Notes under the pieces: generated by a model | Told to the model about the DNA's origin: nothing | Databases searched by the model: none | Seen by the model: only the letters and a program-made list of their open reading frames with translations | Translations under genes and position numbers: made by a program | Shown here: in pieces, positions 55,805 to 63,766 of the stretch | Layout: each line of letters opens with the position of its first letter | How positions within the stretch are numbered: position 1 is the first letter of the stretch | Assembly (NCBI GenBank): GCA_024666565.1 | Contig: CP088295.1 | Location: forward strand, 62,001-126,000 | From: Svornostia abyssi | GTDB lineage: Bacteria > Actinomycetota > Thermoleophilia > Solirubrobacterales > Solirubrobacteraceae | Length of the DNA: 64,000 nucleotides | Direction of reading: 5' to 3'

Positions 55805-56305
55805 TCACGGATCGAGTCCGCCGTCCAGCAGGAACCGGTTGATGCTGTCGACCAGCTCCTGGGCGGCCCGCGGGCTGGCCTGTGACGCCTGGATCCCCCA
55901 GGCGCGGAGCTCTCTCCCGTCTCGCAGCACGAGAAACGCGATGCCGGGATAGAACGCCACCGGGCGAAGCTCGGCACGTGCAACATCGCTTGTCGACACC
56001 GTGGTCGTGGAGAGGGGATTGCGAATCACCACCCGGCCGCGTCGGACCATGACTCCGCACGCTGCACAGCGGACCGCAAACGCGGTGAAGGCCGTGTACG
56101 CGATGACGCAACAGAACAGGAATACCGTCGCGGCGGTCGACGTCGCGCCAAGAGCCGCTGAGATCAGCGTCGGCAGCGCGATCAGCGAGACCACCACCGC
56201 TACCCCAGCGACGATCGCGGCCTGCGAGCCGCTACGCCAGCTCAACGGCCCCGGGCCCCGTTGCCCTGCGATGCGACTCGTTTCGTGCCAAGCGAAGCTG
56301 AGCAT
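55805..56305 (-). CDS. Two-helix membrane protein with PH-like domain (paralogue 2)
   Basis: About 166 residues. Two adjacent transmembrane helices (AAIVAGVAVVVSLIALPTL, then VFLFCCVIAYTAFTAFAV) are followed by a small beta domain of the bacterial PH type (VRRGRVVIRNPLSTTTVS, then GIAFLVLRDGRELRAWGI). The start overlaps the previous gene by 74 bp, an unusual length. A later start is possible but no good one is seen. It is clearly homologous to the gene at 56232, and its function is unknown. Confidence 0.62.
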   Translation of the reverse strand: MLSFAWHETSRIAGQRGPGPLSWRSGSQAAIVAGVAVVVSLIALPTLISAALGATSTAATVFLFCCVIAYTAFTAFAVRCAACGVMVRRGRVVIRNPLSTTTVSTSDVARAELRPVAFYPGIAFLVLRDGRELRAWGIQASQASPRAAQELVDSINRFLLDGGLDP

Positions 56306-56732
56306 TCAGGGCTTCGACGAGCCTCTCCGTCGCGAGGTCGCGCCCTGCGACATCAGCGTGACGTCCCTGGATTCCCCAGGCCCGTACCTCCCGCCCGTCC
56401 TTGCACCGGACGACCGCAATACCGGGGTAGATGCCGACCGCCCGCAACTCGACCGCGTCCGCGGCATCAAGAGCGAGGTTGACGGTCGACATCGGGTTGC
56501 GCACAACCACCGACTCGCAGTCGACGATGACCGAACTTCGCGCAGCGCGAACGACCCACAGAAGAACGAGCCCCACGACGACGATCGGCACCACGAGCCA
56601 CCATTTCGAGAGAGCCCAGTCGTCGCTGCTCGCCATTGAGATCAACCCAGGGACCCACACGACGGCGACGGCGACACCGCAGCCCATGATGATGCGTGCC
56701 TGAGACTCGGTCCTCCACACGGACTTGCTCAT
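56232..56732 (-). CDS. Two-helix membrane protein with PH-like domain (paralogue 1)
   Basis: About 166 residues, with two helices (IIMGCGVAVAVVWVPGLISM, then WLVVPIVVVGLVLLWVV) and a PH-like beta domain (SVIVDCESVVVRNPMSTVNL, then GIAVVRCKDGREVRAWGI). The two tandem genes share VRNP(M/L)ST and the RxLRAWGIQ-like end. They may form a complex. ATG 56732 is used. PH-domain membrane proteins of this class have no settled role. Confidence 0.68.
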   Translation of the reverse strand: MSKSVWRTESQARIIMGCGVAVAVVWVPGLISMASSDDWALSKWWLVVPIVVVGLVLLWVVRAARSSVIVDCESVVVRNPMSTVNLALDAADAVELRAVGIYPGIAVVRCKDGREVRAWGIQGRHADVAGRDLATERLVEALNAQLRLARNESHRRATGPGAVELA

Positions 56733-56949
56733 GGTTCGCTCCGCAAACAGGGGGCCACTTTGGCGCTATCGGCAGTAGCCCGGATGCGCTCGACCCCAAC
56801 CGTTGAGGCTCCGCGCCCACAGGCAGACGTACGTCGTGCCGTGCGAGGACATCGAAACCTTCCATCGTGTCGGGGCAGCTTCTGCGCCGAACCGAACGGC
56901 AAGTCCCAGCCAGCGCCATCCAACCGCCCCCCGATCTACGCTCGCACCA

Positions 56950-57807
56950 ATGCCCACCGCATTCGTGCTCGCCGGCGGCGCCTCCCTCGGCGCCATCGAG
57001 GCCGGGATGGTCGAGGCCCTGTATGAGCGGGAGATCACGCCCGACTACCTCGTCGGCGCTTCCGCGGGAGCGCTGAACGCCGCGTTCCTCGGCGGCCGGG
57101 AGCCCACCGTCGCGACCGCGCATGAGCTCCAGACGATCTGGCGGGGCCTCCGGCGCGAGCAGGTCTTCCCCCGGCACCTGCGCATCCTCATCGGCGGGGC
57201 GATCGGGCGGCGCAACCACTTCTTCCCCAACGACGGGCTGGCGGCGCTCATCTCCGAGAAGCTCGCGCACGGGCGGCTCGAGGAGATGCCGATCGCGACC
57301 GGGGTGGTCGTGTGCGACCTGTTGTCCGGCGAGGAACATCTGCTCGAGAGCGGGCCGGTCCTCGATGCCACGCTCGCCAGCTCGGCGATCCCCGGGGTCT
57401 TCCCGCCCGTCTCGATCAACGGGCGGCCGGCCGTCGACGGCGGCGTGGCGAACAACACGCCGATCACGCACGCCATCGCCCGCGGGTGCGACCGGATCTA
57501 CGTGCTGCCCACCGGGGTGAGCCTGGAGCTGAGCGCGCCGCCGAAGGCCGCGATCGCGATGTTCGTGCAGGCCGCCGCGATGCTGCTGCACCAGCGGCTG
57601 CGGTTCGAGATCGAGGCGCTGCGCGACCAGGCCGAGCTCATCGTGCTGCCGCCGCCGTGGCCGCTCGACGTGCTGCCCACCGACTTCACCCGGGCCGACG
57701 AACTCATCACCCGCGCGCGCGACGACGCCCGCAAGGCGCTCGCCAGCGCGCATCCCGACGAGGCGTCCACCGATGAGGCGCTGCGCCGGATGACACCGGA
57801 CGACTGA
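56950..57807 (+). CDS. Patatin-like phospholipase
   Basis: About 285 residues. The oxyanion loop is GGASLGAIEAG near residue 9, the nucleophile Ser is in GASAGALNA near 38, and the catalytic Asp is in VDGGVANNTP near 155. This is the RssA-like short patatin class, cleaving acyl groups from phospholipids. TACGCT (56937-56942) is seven bases before ATG 56950, so the mRNA is probably leaderless. The 217 bp upstream to the PH gene show no gene. Confidence 0.9.
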   Translation: MPTAFVLAGGASLGAIEAGMVEALYEREITPDYLVGASAGALNAAFLGGREPTVATAHELQTIWRGLRREQVFPRHLRILIGGAIGRRNHFFPNDGLAALISEKLAHGRLEEMPIATGVVVCDLLSGEEHLLESGPVLDATLASSAIPGVFPPVSINGRPAVDGGVANNTPITHAIARGCDRIYVLPTGVSLELSAPPKAAIAMFVQAAAMLLHQRLRFEIEALRDQAELIVLPPPWPLDVLPTDFTRADELITRARDDARKALASAHPDEASTDEALRRMTPDD

Positions 57808-57824
57808 AGTACCGTCGGGTGGCC

Positions 57825-58838
57825 ATGGAGGTCGTCCGGCTCAGCGAGCACGAGTGGCGGGCGCGGGAGGCCGCGCACGCCGCGCGGGTCGACGCGCTCA
57901 CCGCGGGGCATCGCGAGCGGCGCGCCTCCGGGGAGCGCCATCCCGTGCAGGATTTCCTGTTCGAGTACTACGGGCACACGCCGGCGCGGCTGCGGCGCTG
58001 GCACCCCGGGCCGGGGGTCGTACTCGAAGCAGCCGCGGGCACGCCGCGCGCGCGATGGACCCACTACGCGCGCGACGAGGACACCGGCGACGTGTGGCTC
58101 GACACCCCCGCGTTCGTCGCTGCGCGCGGCACCGCCCTGCACTTCACCCGGCGGCTGCTCACCGCCACGCTCGAACGGCCGATGCTCACCGGCTGCTTCG
58201 GGCTGCACGAGTGGGCGATGGTCTACCGCCAGCCCGCCGAGCGGCGCCACGCGAGCTGGCCGCTGCGCCTCGGGGCGGACGGCACCGACGCGGTCGTCGA
58301 GTCGCACACCCTGCGGTGCACGCACTTCGACGCGTTTCGCTTCTTCACCGACGACGCCGTGCCCCGCAACGCCCAGCCGCTGAGCCGCGCGACGCAGGTC
58401 GACGACGAGCAGCCCGGCTGCGTGCACGCCGGCATGGACGTGTACCGGTGGGCGTTCAAGCTCGCGCCCGCCGTTCCCAGCGAGCTCGTGGCCGACGCGT
58501 TCGCGCTGGCCGCGGAGCTGCGCACGCTCGACATGCAGGCATCGCCGTACGACCTGCGCGCGCTCGGCTACGCGCCGGTCGCGATCGAGACCCCTGACGG
58601 CAAGCGCGAGTACGCGGCGCGGCAGCGGGAGCTCGGCGAGCGGGCCAACGCGCTGCGGCGACGGCTGCTCAGCGCGATCGACGCCGTCGACGTCGCCGCT
58701 CAGGCGCCGGTGTACGTCGGGCCGCCGGCGACCACGAGCCACAGGATCGCCAGGCCCGCCGTCCCGACCGCGGCGACCAGCGCGATCCCGCGCGCCGATA
58801 GCCACCGCCGCAACACGAGCGCGACGAACAACGCGTAG
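57825..58838 (+). CDS. Conserved actinobacterial protein, often named 3-methyladenine DNA glycosylase
   Basis: About 337 residues. The N-terminal part reads SEHEWRAREAAHAARVDALT, then HPVQDFLFEYYGHTPARLRR and WHPGPGVVLE, matching a family annotated as 3-methyladenine DNA glycosylase in actinobacteria. I see none of the usual glycosylase catalytic motifs, so that name is doubtful. The last 45 residues run 139 bp antisense to the convergent GT-C gene and lack family character. A small indel near 58690 is possible. TACCGT lies nine bases before the ATG. Confidence 0.65.
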   Translation: MEVVRLSEHEWRAREAAHAARVDALTAGHRERRASGERHPVQDFLFEYYGHTPARLRRWHPGPGVVLEAAAGTPRARWTHYARDEDTGDVWLDTPAFVAARGTALHFTRRLLTATLERPMLTGCFGLHEWAMVYRQPAERRHASWPLRLGADGTDAVVESHTLRCTHFDAFRFFTDDAVPRNAQPLSRATQVDDEQPGCVHAGMDVYRWAFKLAPAVPSELVADAFALAAELRTLDMQASPYDLRALGYAPVAIETPDGKREYAARQRELGERANALRRRLLSAIDAVDVAAQAPVYVGPPATTSHRIARPAVPTAATSAIPRADSHRRNTSATNNA

Positions 58839-60007
58839 GCCGGCAGCACCGGGTGCAGGTAGCGCGGCTTGAGCAGGTCGAACTGCCCGGCGAGGAGGAC
58901 GAACGCCAGCGCCGCGGCGGTGAGGACGAGCGGGGCGACGAGGAACGCCAGCGCGCGGGTGATCCGCTCGGGCGGGCGCACCGCCGCGAGGACGGCGGGG
59001 CCGACGATGACGACCGCGGCCAGGACGTCCCGGGCGACCCGCCAGCCGGCCGACAGGTAGCGCGACCACCACTCCTCCGGCAGCGCGCCGCCGAACACGC
59101 GCTTGGCGCCGTCGATGAGGTCGCTCGCGCCGTACGTCGCGCCCGTCGGGTTCAGCGCGGGCTCCTGCATGTCGCGGGCCAGATCGCTCGCGGTCAGCGC
59201 GCCGTAGCGGTGCAGGTTCCACGCCAGCCAAGGGGCGAGCAGGACCAGCGGAGCCGCGACCGCGCCCAGCGCCGGCGCCGTGCGGACCGCGCCCCGCCGC
59301 CACAGCAGCCAGGCCACGCCCGCGAGCAGCGGCGCGAGCACGGCGAGCTCCAGCCGCGTGAGCAATGCCAGCCCCAGGACGACGCCCGCGGCGAGCAGGC
59401 GCCGGACGTCCTCTCGCTCCAGGGCGTCCCAGCACAGCAGGACGACCGCCAGCGCCAGCGGCAGGGCCAGCGCGGTGTTCGCGATCGTCACCCCGCGGAT
59501 GACGAACGCCGGGAGGAAGAAGACGCACAGCGCCAGCGCGAACGCGGCGGGCGCGGCGAGCGGGTCGTCGTCATCGTCGAACACGCGCAGGGCGAGCAGC
59601 CACGTCAGCCACGTGCCGATGCCGAGCAGCACGAGCCCGACCGCGCGCATGATGCGCACGGTTGCCATCCGCTCGCCGCCCGCGGCCGCCACCGGCGCGA
59701 GCAGGGCGTAGTAGAGGGGCGGCTGGAACGCCTCGTAGGACTCGCCGCGCAGGCCGAGCTGCGCGGGGTCCTCCCCGGTCTGGCCGCCGAGCGCCAGCGC
59801 GTCGGAGGAGACGACGTCCTCATCGAGCACCGGCAGCCGCGCGTCCTGCCCGATCGTGACGGCGTAGTCGAAGTGCGCGAGCTCGTCGACGAGCGCCCAG
59901 ACCGGGAAGCGGGCGACCGTGACGAGCCCGGCGGCGCCGAGAAGGACGAGCTGGAGCGCGATGAGGAGGGCGACGGGCGAGCGGCGCATCGCGCGGGAGC
60001 GTCGCAC
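58700..60007 (-). CDS. Multi-pass membrane glycosyltransferase, GT-C/ArnT-like
   Basis: About 435 residues with some eleven helices. After the first helix the loop WALVDELAHFDYAV carries the Asp-Glu of GT-C enzymes (ArnT, PMT and DPM-using mannosyltransferases), and further on come NTALALPLALAVVLLCWDA and LKPRYLHPVLPAYALF. It should move a sugar from a lipid-phosphate donor outside the membrane. ATG 60007 or 59989 is the start. No sugar-lipid pathway genes are adjacent. Confidence 0.8.
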   Translation of the reverse strand: MRRSRAMRRSPVALLIALQLVLLGAAGLVTVARFPVWALVDELAHFDYAVTIGQDARLPVLDEDVVSSDALALGGQTGEDPAQLGLRGESYEAFQPPLYYALLAPVAAAGGERMATVRIMRAVGLVLLGIGTWLTWLLALRVFDDDDDPLAAPAAFALALCVFFLPAFVIRGVTIANTALALPLALAVVLLCWDALEREDVRRLLAAGVVLGLALLTRLELAVLAPLLAGVAWLLWRRGAVRTAPALGAVAAPLVLLAPWLAWNLHRYGALTASDLARDMQEPALNPTGATYGASDLIDGAKRVFGGALPEEWWSRYLSAGWRVARDVLAAVVIVGPAVLAAVRPPERITRALAFLVAPLVLTAAALAFVLLAGQFDLLKPRYLHPVLPAYALFVALVLRRWLSARGIALVAAVGTAGLAILWLVVAGGPTYTGA

Positions 60008-60028
60008 GCGGGCCGGAGCGGTTGCGAC

Positions 60029-60061
60029 TGACGTTTGTCGGCTCAGGGCCGACGAACGTCA
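60029..60061 (-). terminator. Hairpin at the end of the nucleotidyltransferase-like gene
   Basis: TGACGTTTGTCGGC (60029-60042) pairs with GCCGACGAACGTCA (60048-60061) with one mismatch around a 5-base loop. The stem includes the stop codon of the gene at 60059. It is a likely terminator between this gene and the membrane glycosyltransferase gene. No T-tract follows. Confidence 0.5.
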
Positions 60062-60685
60062 GCCCGTCGGCAGGCGCAGGAACTGCGCCGCCGGCTCGCC
60101 GGCGAGGTCCACGGCGTCGGCGCGAACGTTCGGGAGCAGTGCGTCCGGGCCGTCGTCGTGCAGCAGGTCCAGCCGCTCACTGTCAGAGAGGACGACGAGC
60201 TGCACGCCGTTCCCCGTCCAGCGGTGCACGTCCTCACGCAGCCCGTCGACCTGGTCGAGCCAGCGTTCGTCGGCGATGTCGGTGTCGCGAGCGATCAGCA
60301 GGAGGTCGATGGCACACGACGCGTCGCCGGTCCCGCATGCGGCGTCCCCGAACAGCGACGCGTGCAGCGGTGCCGGATCCCACAGCCCCAGCGTGTACCG
60401 CAGACGCGCGAGCAGCCGGAAACGGAGCTTGGCCATCTCGAGGACCACCGCCGCTGCGACATGGTCGCGATTGAGCTGGTGCAACCGTGCCGGGCCGGCG
60501 TCGCGGCGCAGCACGATCCCCTGGTCCACCAGGCGTGAGAGCGCATCGCTGAGGCCACGCTCGGAGCCCGTGAGGAGACCCGCGAGCTCGCCTTCGGTGA
60601 GCTCGGTCTCCACGCCGGCGAGCGCGACGAGCACGTCGCTGTCCAGCGACGGTGAGACCGCGCGGTGCGGCTGTCCGACGTCCAT
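60059..60685 (-). CDS. HTH protein with degenerate nucleotidyltransferase-like domain
   Basis: About 208 residues. The first 75 form a winged helix (VLVALAGVETELTEGELAGL, then GLSDALSRLVDQGIVLRR). A nucleotidyltransferase-like core follows, but its active site reads LFGDAACGTGDASCAIDLLL in place of the GSxARG...DxD pattern. The usual Ser is Asp and the first Asp is lost. It is probably inactive and may act as a regulator. Proteins of this layout occur alone in actinobacteria. Confidence 0.6.
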   Translation of the reverse strand: MDVGQPHRAVSPSLDSDVLVALAGVETELTEGELAGLLTGSERGLSDALSRLVDQGIVLRRDAGPARLHQLNRDHVAAAVVLEMAKLRFRLLARLRYTLGLWDPAPLHASLFGDAACGTGDASCAIDLLLIARDTDIADERWLDQVDGLREDVHRWTGNGVQLVVLSDSERLDLLHDDGPDALLPNVRADAVDLAGEPAAQFLRLPTG

Positions 60686-60694
60686 CGGCTCAAC

Positions 60695-61558
60695 CTACCC
60701 CTGCGTCGTCGACTCCACCGGCGGCCCGCCCTCGGGCTGCCAGCCCGGCCCGCGGAACGCCAGCGCGACCTTCGTCCGCACCCCCCGCGCATGCCGGATG
60801 TCGTGCCACAGCGCGACGTACTCGTGGAACGCCACGCGCACCGGGTTGTGCGTCTCGATGTTCTTCGTCAGGCCGTACTTCACCCGTTCGCCCTCGGGCT
60901 CGTACGTGCCGAACATGCGGTCCCAGATGATGAGGATGCCGCCGTAGTTCTTGTCCAGGTACTGCTGGTTGGAGCCGTGGTGCACGCGGTGGTGGCTCGG
61001 CGTGTTGAGCACCGCTTCGAGGAAGCGCGGCAGCCGGCGCACCCGCTCGGTGTGGATCCAGAACTGGTAGATCAGGCTCCAGCTCTGGGCCAGCAGGATC
61101 ATCCACGGCGAGAAGCCCATGAGCGCCAGCGGCAGCCAGAACGGGAAGTACGTCATCGGCACCCAGGTCTGGCGCAGCGCCGTCGAGAGGTTGTAGTGCT
61201 CGGAGCTGTGGTGCACGACGTGGCTGGCCCAGAACACGCGGCTCTCGTGGCTCACGCGATGGAACCAGTAGTAGGCGAAGTCGTCGGCGAAGAACAGCAG
61301 CACCCAGACCCACCAGTCCGACGGCGACAGCCGCAGCGGCGTGAGCTCGTACAGCGCGGTGTAGGCGAGCACCACGACGAACTTCCAGACCACGTTGATC
61401 GCGACGTTGCCCAGCCCCATCGTGAGGCTCGTGCGCGTGTCGACCAGGTCGTAGCCGATCAGCTCGCCGCCTTCGTCGCCGAGCTCGCGGAAGCTCAGCC
61501 ACTCGACGAAGAGCAGCAGCACGAAGAACGGGATCGCGTAGTACAGGACCTCGGCCAT
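60695..61558 (-). CDS. Sterol desaturase / fatty-acid hydroxylase family protein
   Basis: About 287 residues. It has four to five helices and the three His clusters of the di-iron family: HRVSHESRVFWASH, HVVHHSSEHYN and HRVHHGSN. The family inserts oxygen or a double bond into sterols, carotenoids or fatty acyl chains. ATG 61558 overlaps the stop of the upstream FadR-like gene, so the pair is co-translated. The last codons are Pro/Gly-rich. The substrate is unknown. Confidence 0.88.
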   Translation of the reverse strand: MAEVLYYAIPFFVLLLFVEWLSFRELGDEGGELIGYDLVDTRTSLTMGLGNVAINVVWKFVVVLAYTALYELTPLRLSPSDWWVWVLLFFADDFAYYWFHRVSHESRVFWASHVVHHSSEHYNLSTALRQTWVPMTYFPFWLPLALMGFSPWMILLAQSWSLIYQFWIHTERVRRLPRFLEAVLNTPSHHRVHHGSNQQYLDKNYGGILIIWDRMFGTYEPEGERVKYGLTKNIETHNPVRVAFHEYVALWHDIRHARGVRTKVALAFRGPGWQPEGGPPVESTTQG

Positions 61559-62282
61559 CAGGCCTCCTCGAACTGCTCGCGCAGCGACGCGGCCGCGGCG
61601 ATCGTGCGGTCGAGCATGTGGCGCGCAGCGGCGCCTGCGTGCTCGGGCTGGCCGGCGGCGATCGCGTCGGCGATGTCGCGCGCGGCTTCGAGGTCCTCGA
61701 CCTCGGCCGCGTAGATCTCGCCGCTCACGCCGTCCCCGTGACGGGCCGCGACGAGGCTGTTGAACGCCAGGCGGTACGCCAGGTTGCCGCTGCCCAGGAC
61801 GATGCGCAGCCACAGCACCTCGTACGCGCGCAGCCGGGACTCGTAGTCCTCGGCGGCGGCCATGTCTCCGACGACCTCCGGGAGGCTCGCGCGCAGTTCC
61901 TCGGGCGCCTCGCGCGCGCACAACCGGGCGGCGTCGGTGCCGATGCTCGCGCGCATCTCGGCGACGCTCAGCAGGGTCTTCCAGCGCGCCGCGCCCTCGA
62001 GCAGCGGCGCGACGTCGGCGAGCAGGTCCAGCCCGCCGTACATCTGCCAGTCCAGCACGCGGGTGGCGCCCCCTGGCTGACCACGACGAGGCCCGCCTGC
62101 TGCAGGCGTTTGATCGCCTCGCGCACGGCATGGCGGTTGATGCCGAACTGCTCGGCGAGCACGCGCTCGGACGGCAGCGGGTCACCCGGGGCCAGCTCGG
62201 AGCCCAGGATCTGGCGGCGCAGGTCGTCATGGACCTCGTCGGAGCGCAGCGGGCGGCGGGAAGAAGGAGAAGCGTCAGGCAT
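61558..62282 (-). pseudogene. GntR/FadR-family regulator, frameshifted
   Basis: About 241 residues after repair. The N-terminal winged helix reads DDLRRQILGSELAPGDPLPS, then FGINRHAVREAIKRLQQAGL. A FadR-type all-helical C-terminal domain has VLDWQMYGGLDLLADVAPLL. The frame breaks at the five-C run 62069-62073; one added base restores VVVSQGGATRVLDWQ. A FadR-like operator lies directly before ATG 62282, so the gene is probably autoregulated along with the sterol desaturase. No ribosome site is seen. Confidence 0.82.
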
Positions 62283-62284
62283 TG

Positions 62285-62301
62285 AACTGGTCCAACCAGT
62301 T
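62285..62301 (-). promoter_or_regulatory. FadR-like operator before the GntR gene
   Basis: AACTGG-TCCAA-CCAGTT is a perfect 6-bp dyad with a 5-bp centre, close to the FadR consensus (AACTGGTCNGACCNGTT). It lies 2 bp upstream of the start codon, within a probable leader downstream of TACCTT. Binding of the adjacent regulator there would block its own expression. The inference is from consensus and position. Confidence 0.55.
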
Positions 62302-62431
62302 GCGGCTCACTGGAAGGTAGCGCACCGTCGGGCGGCGGTCCAGCGCAGCCTCCCACGATCCGTAGTCCTCCGGGAGACGGTTGAGGGTCCGCCCCGTTGG
62401 CGACTCCGCGCACCGGGCCCAGACTCCATCC

Positions 62432-63766
62432 ATGGCACACGCGCATCAGCCCCGAGTCGTGATCGCCGGTGGCGGCGTCGGCGCCGTGGAGGCCGCCCTC
62501 GCGGTCCGCGTGCTGGCCGGCCCCGTGCCGACGATCGACATGATCAGCCCGACCGGCACCTTCGTGTACCGGCCGATGGCGGTGACCGAGCCGTTCGGCG
62601 GGAAACCCTTCGCCGAGATGGCGCTCGAGGACCTCCACGAGACCCACGACGTCCGCCGCATCGACGGCGCCGTCGCCGAGGTCCGCCCCGATGAGCACCT
62701 CGTCGTGCTGCGCAGCGGCGAGGAGGTCACCTACGACGCGCTCGTCGTGGCCATCGGCGCGAAGCCGCGGCCGTGGCTGCCCGGGGCCGTGACCTTCGCG
62801 GGGAACCCCGACGTCGACGCCATCCGCGCGGTGCTGGACCGCATCCGCGCCGGCGAGGTCGAGGAACTCGTCTTCGCCTCACCGCCCGGTGCGAGCTGGA
62901 CGCTGCCGCTCTACGAGCTCGCCCTGCTCACGGCCGCGTGGATCGCCGACGAGGGGATCATGGGCGTATCGCTGGCGCTCGCCACGTCGGAGGAGGAGCC
63001 GCTGCGCGACTTCGGCCCCAGCGCCGCGCGCACCGTGCGGGACCTGCTCGGCGACCGCGGCGTGCGCTTCCTCAACGCCCAGGCGACGAACTACGACCAC
63101 GAGATCGTCACCCTCGCCAGCGGCCGCCCTGTCCGTGCCGACGCGGTCATCACGATGGCCGAGCTGACCGGCAACCCGATCCCCGGTCTGCCGACCGACG
63201 ACAACGGGTTCATCAGCGTGAACGAGCTCATGGGCGTCGAGGGCCTGGACGACGTCTGGGCCGTCGGCGACGCCACGACCTTCCCGGTCAAGCAGGGCGG
63301 GCTCGCCGCCCAGCAGGCCGACACCGCCGCGTCGGTCATCGCGGGCAAGCTCGGCGCGCCGGTCGGCGCCCAGCCGCTGCAGCCGGTGCTGCGGGGCATG
63401 CTGCTCACCGGCGTGACGTCGGCGTACCTGCGCGGCGACGCCGTCTCCAGCGACGCGGCGTTCGACCCGCTGTGGTGGCCGCCCACCAAGCTCGCCGGCC
63501 GCTACCTCGCGCCGTACCTCGCCGACCGCCACCAGCTCGACCCCGCCAGCCAGGAGCTCCAGGACCGCGTGCCGGTGCGCAAGGCCGGCGAGGAGCGTGA
63601 GGAGATGCGCCGCCTCGCGATCGAGTTCGCCGAAGCCGACGCGCTCTGGGGCGACTTCGACAGCGCGCTGCGCTGGCTGCGCACGCTGGAGTGGATCGAC
63701 GGCGTGCTGCCCGCGCAGCACGCCGAGCTCAAGGAGCGGTGGGAGCGGGAACTCGCGACCCATTGA
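62432..63766 (+). CDS. NAD(P)/FAD-dependent oxidoreductase, NDH-2/SQR-like
   Basis: About 444 residues. The first FAD motif is VVIAGGGVGAVEAALAVR. A second dinucleotide segment lies near 150, and the closing VWAVGDATTFPVKQGGLAAQ is typical of type II NADH dehydrogenases and sulfide:quinone reductases. No conserved Cys pair is seen, so sulfide oxidation is unlikely. It probably passes electrons from NAD(P)H to a quinone or protein. It is divergent from the FadR-like gene. The 3' end overlaps a convergent gene by 38 bp. Confidence 0.82.
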   Translation: MAHAHQPRVVIAGGGVGAVEAALAVRVLAGPVPTIDMISPTGTFVYRPMAVTEPFGGKPFAEMALEDLHETHDVRRIDGAVAEVRPDEHLVVLRSGEEVTYDALVVAIGAKPRPWLPGAVTFAGNPDVDAIRAVLDRIRAGEVEELVFASPPGASWTLPLYELALLTAAWIADEGIMGVSLALATSEEEPLRDFGPSAARTVRDLLGDRGVRFLNAQATNYDHEIVTLASGRPVRADAVITMAELTGNPIPGLPTDDNGFISVNELMGVEGLDDVWAVGDATTFPVKQGGLAAQQADTAASVIAGKLGAPVGAQPLQPVLRGMLLTGVTSAYLRGDAVSSDAAFDPLWWPPTKLAGRYLAPYLADRHQLDPASQELQDRVPVRKAGEEREEMRRLAIEFAEADALWGDFDSALRWLRTLEWIDGVLPAQHAELKERWERELATH

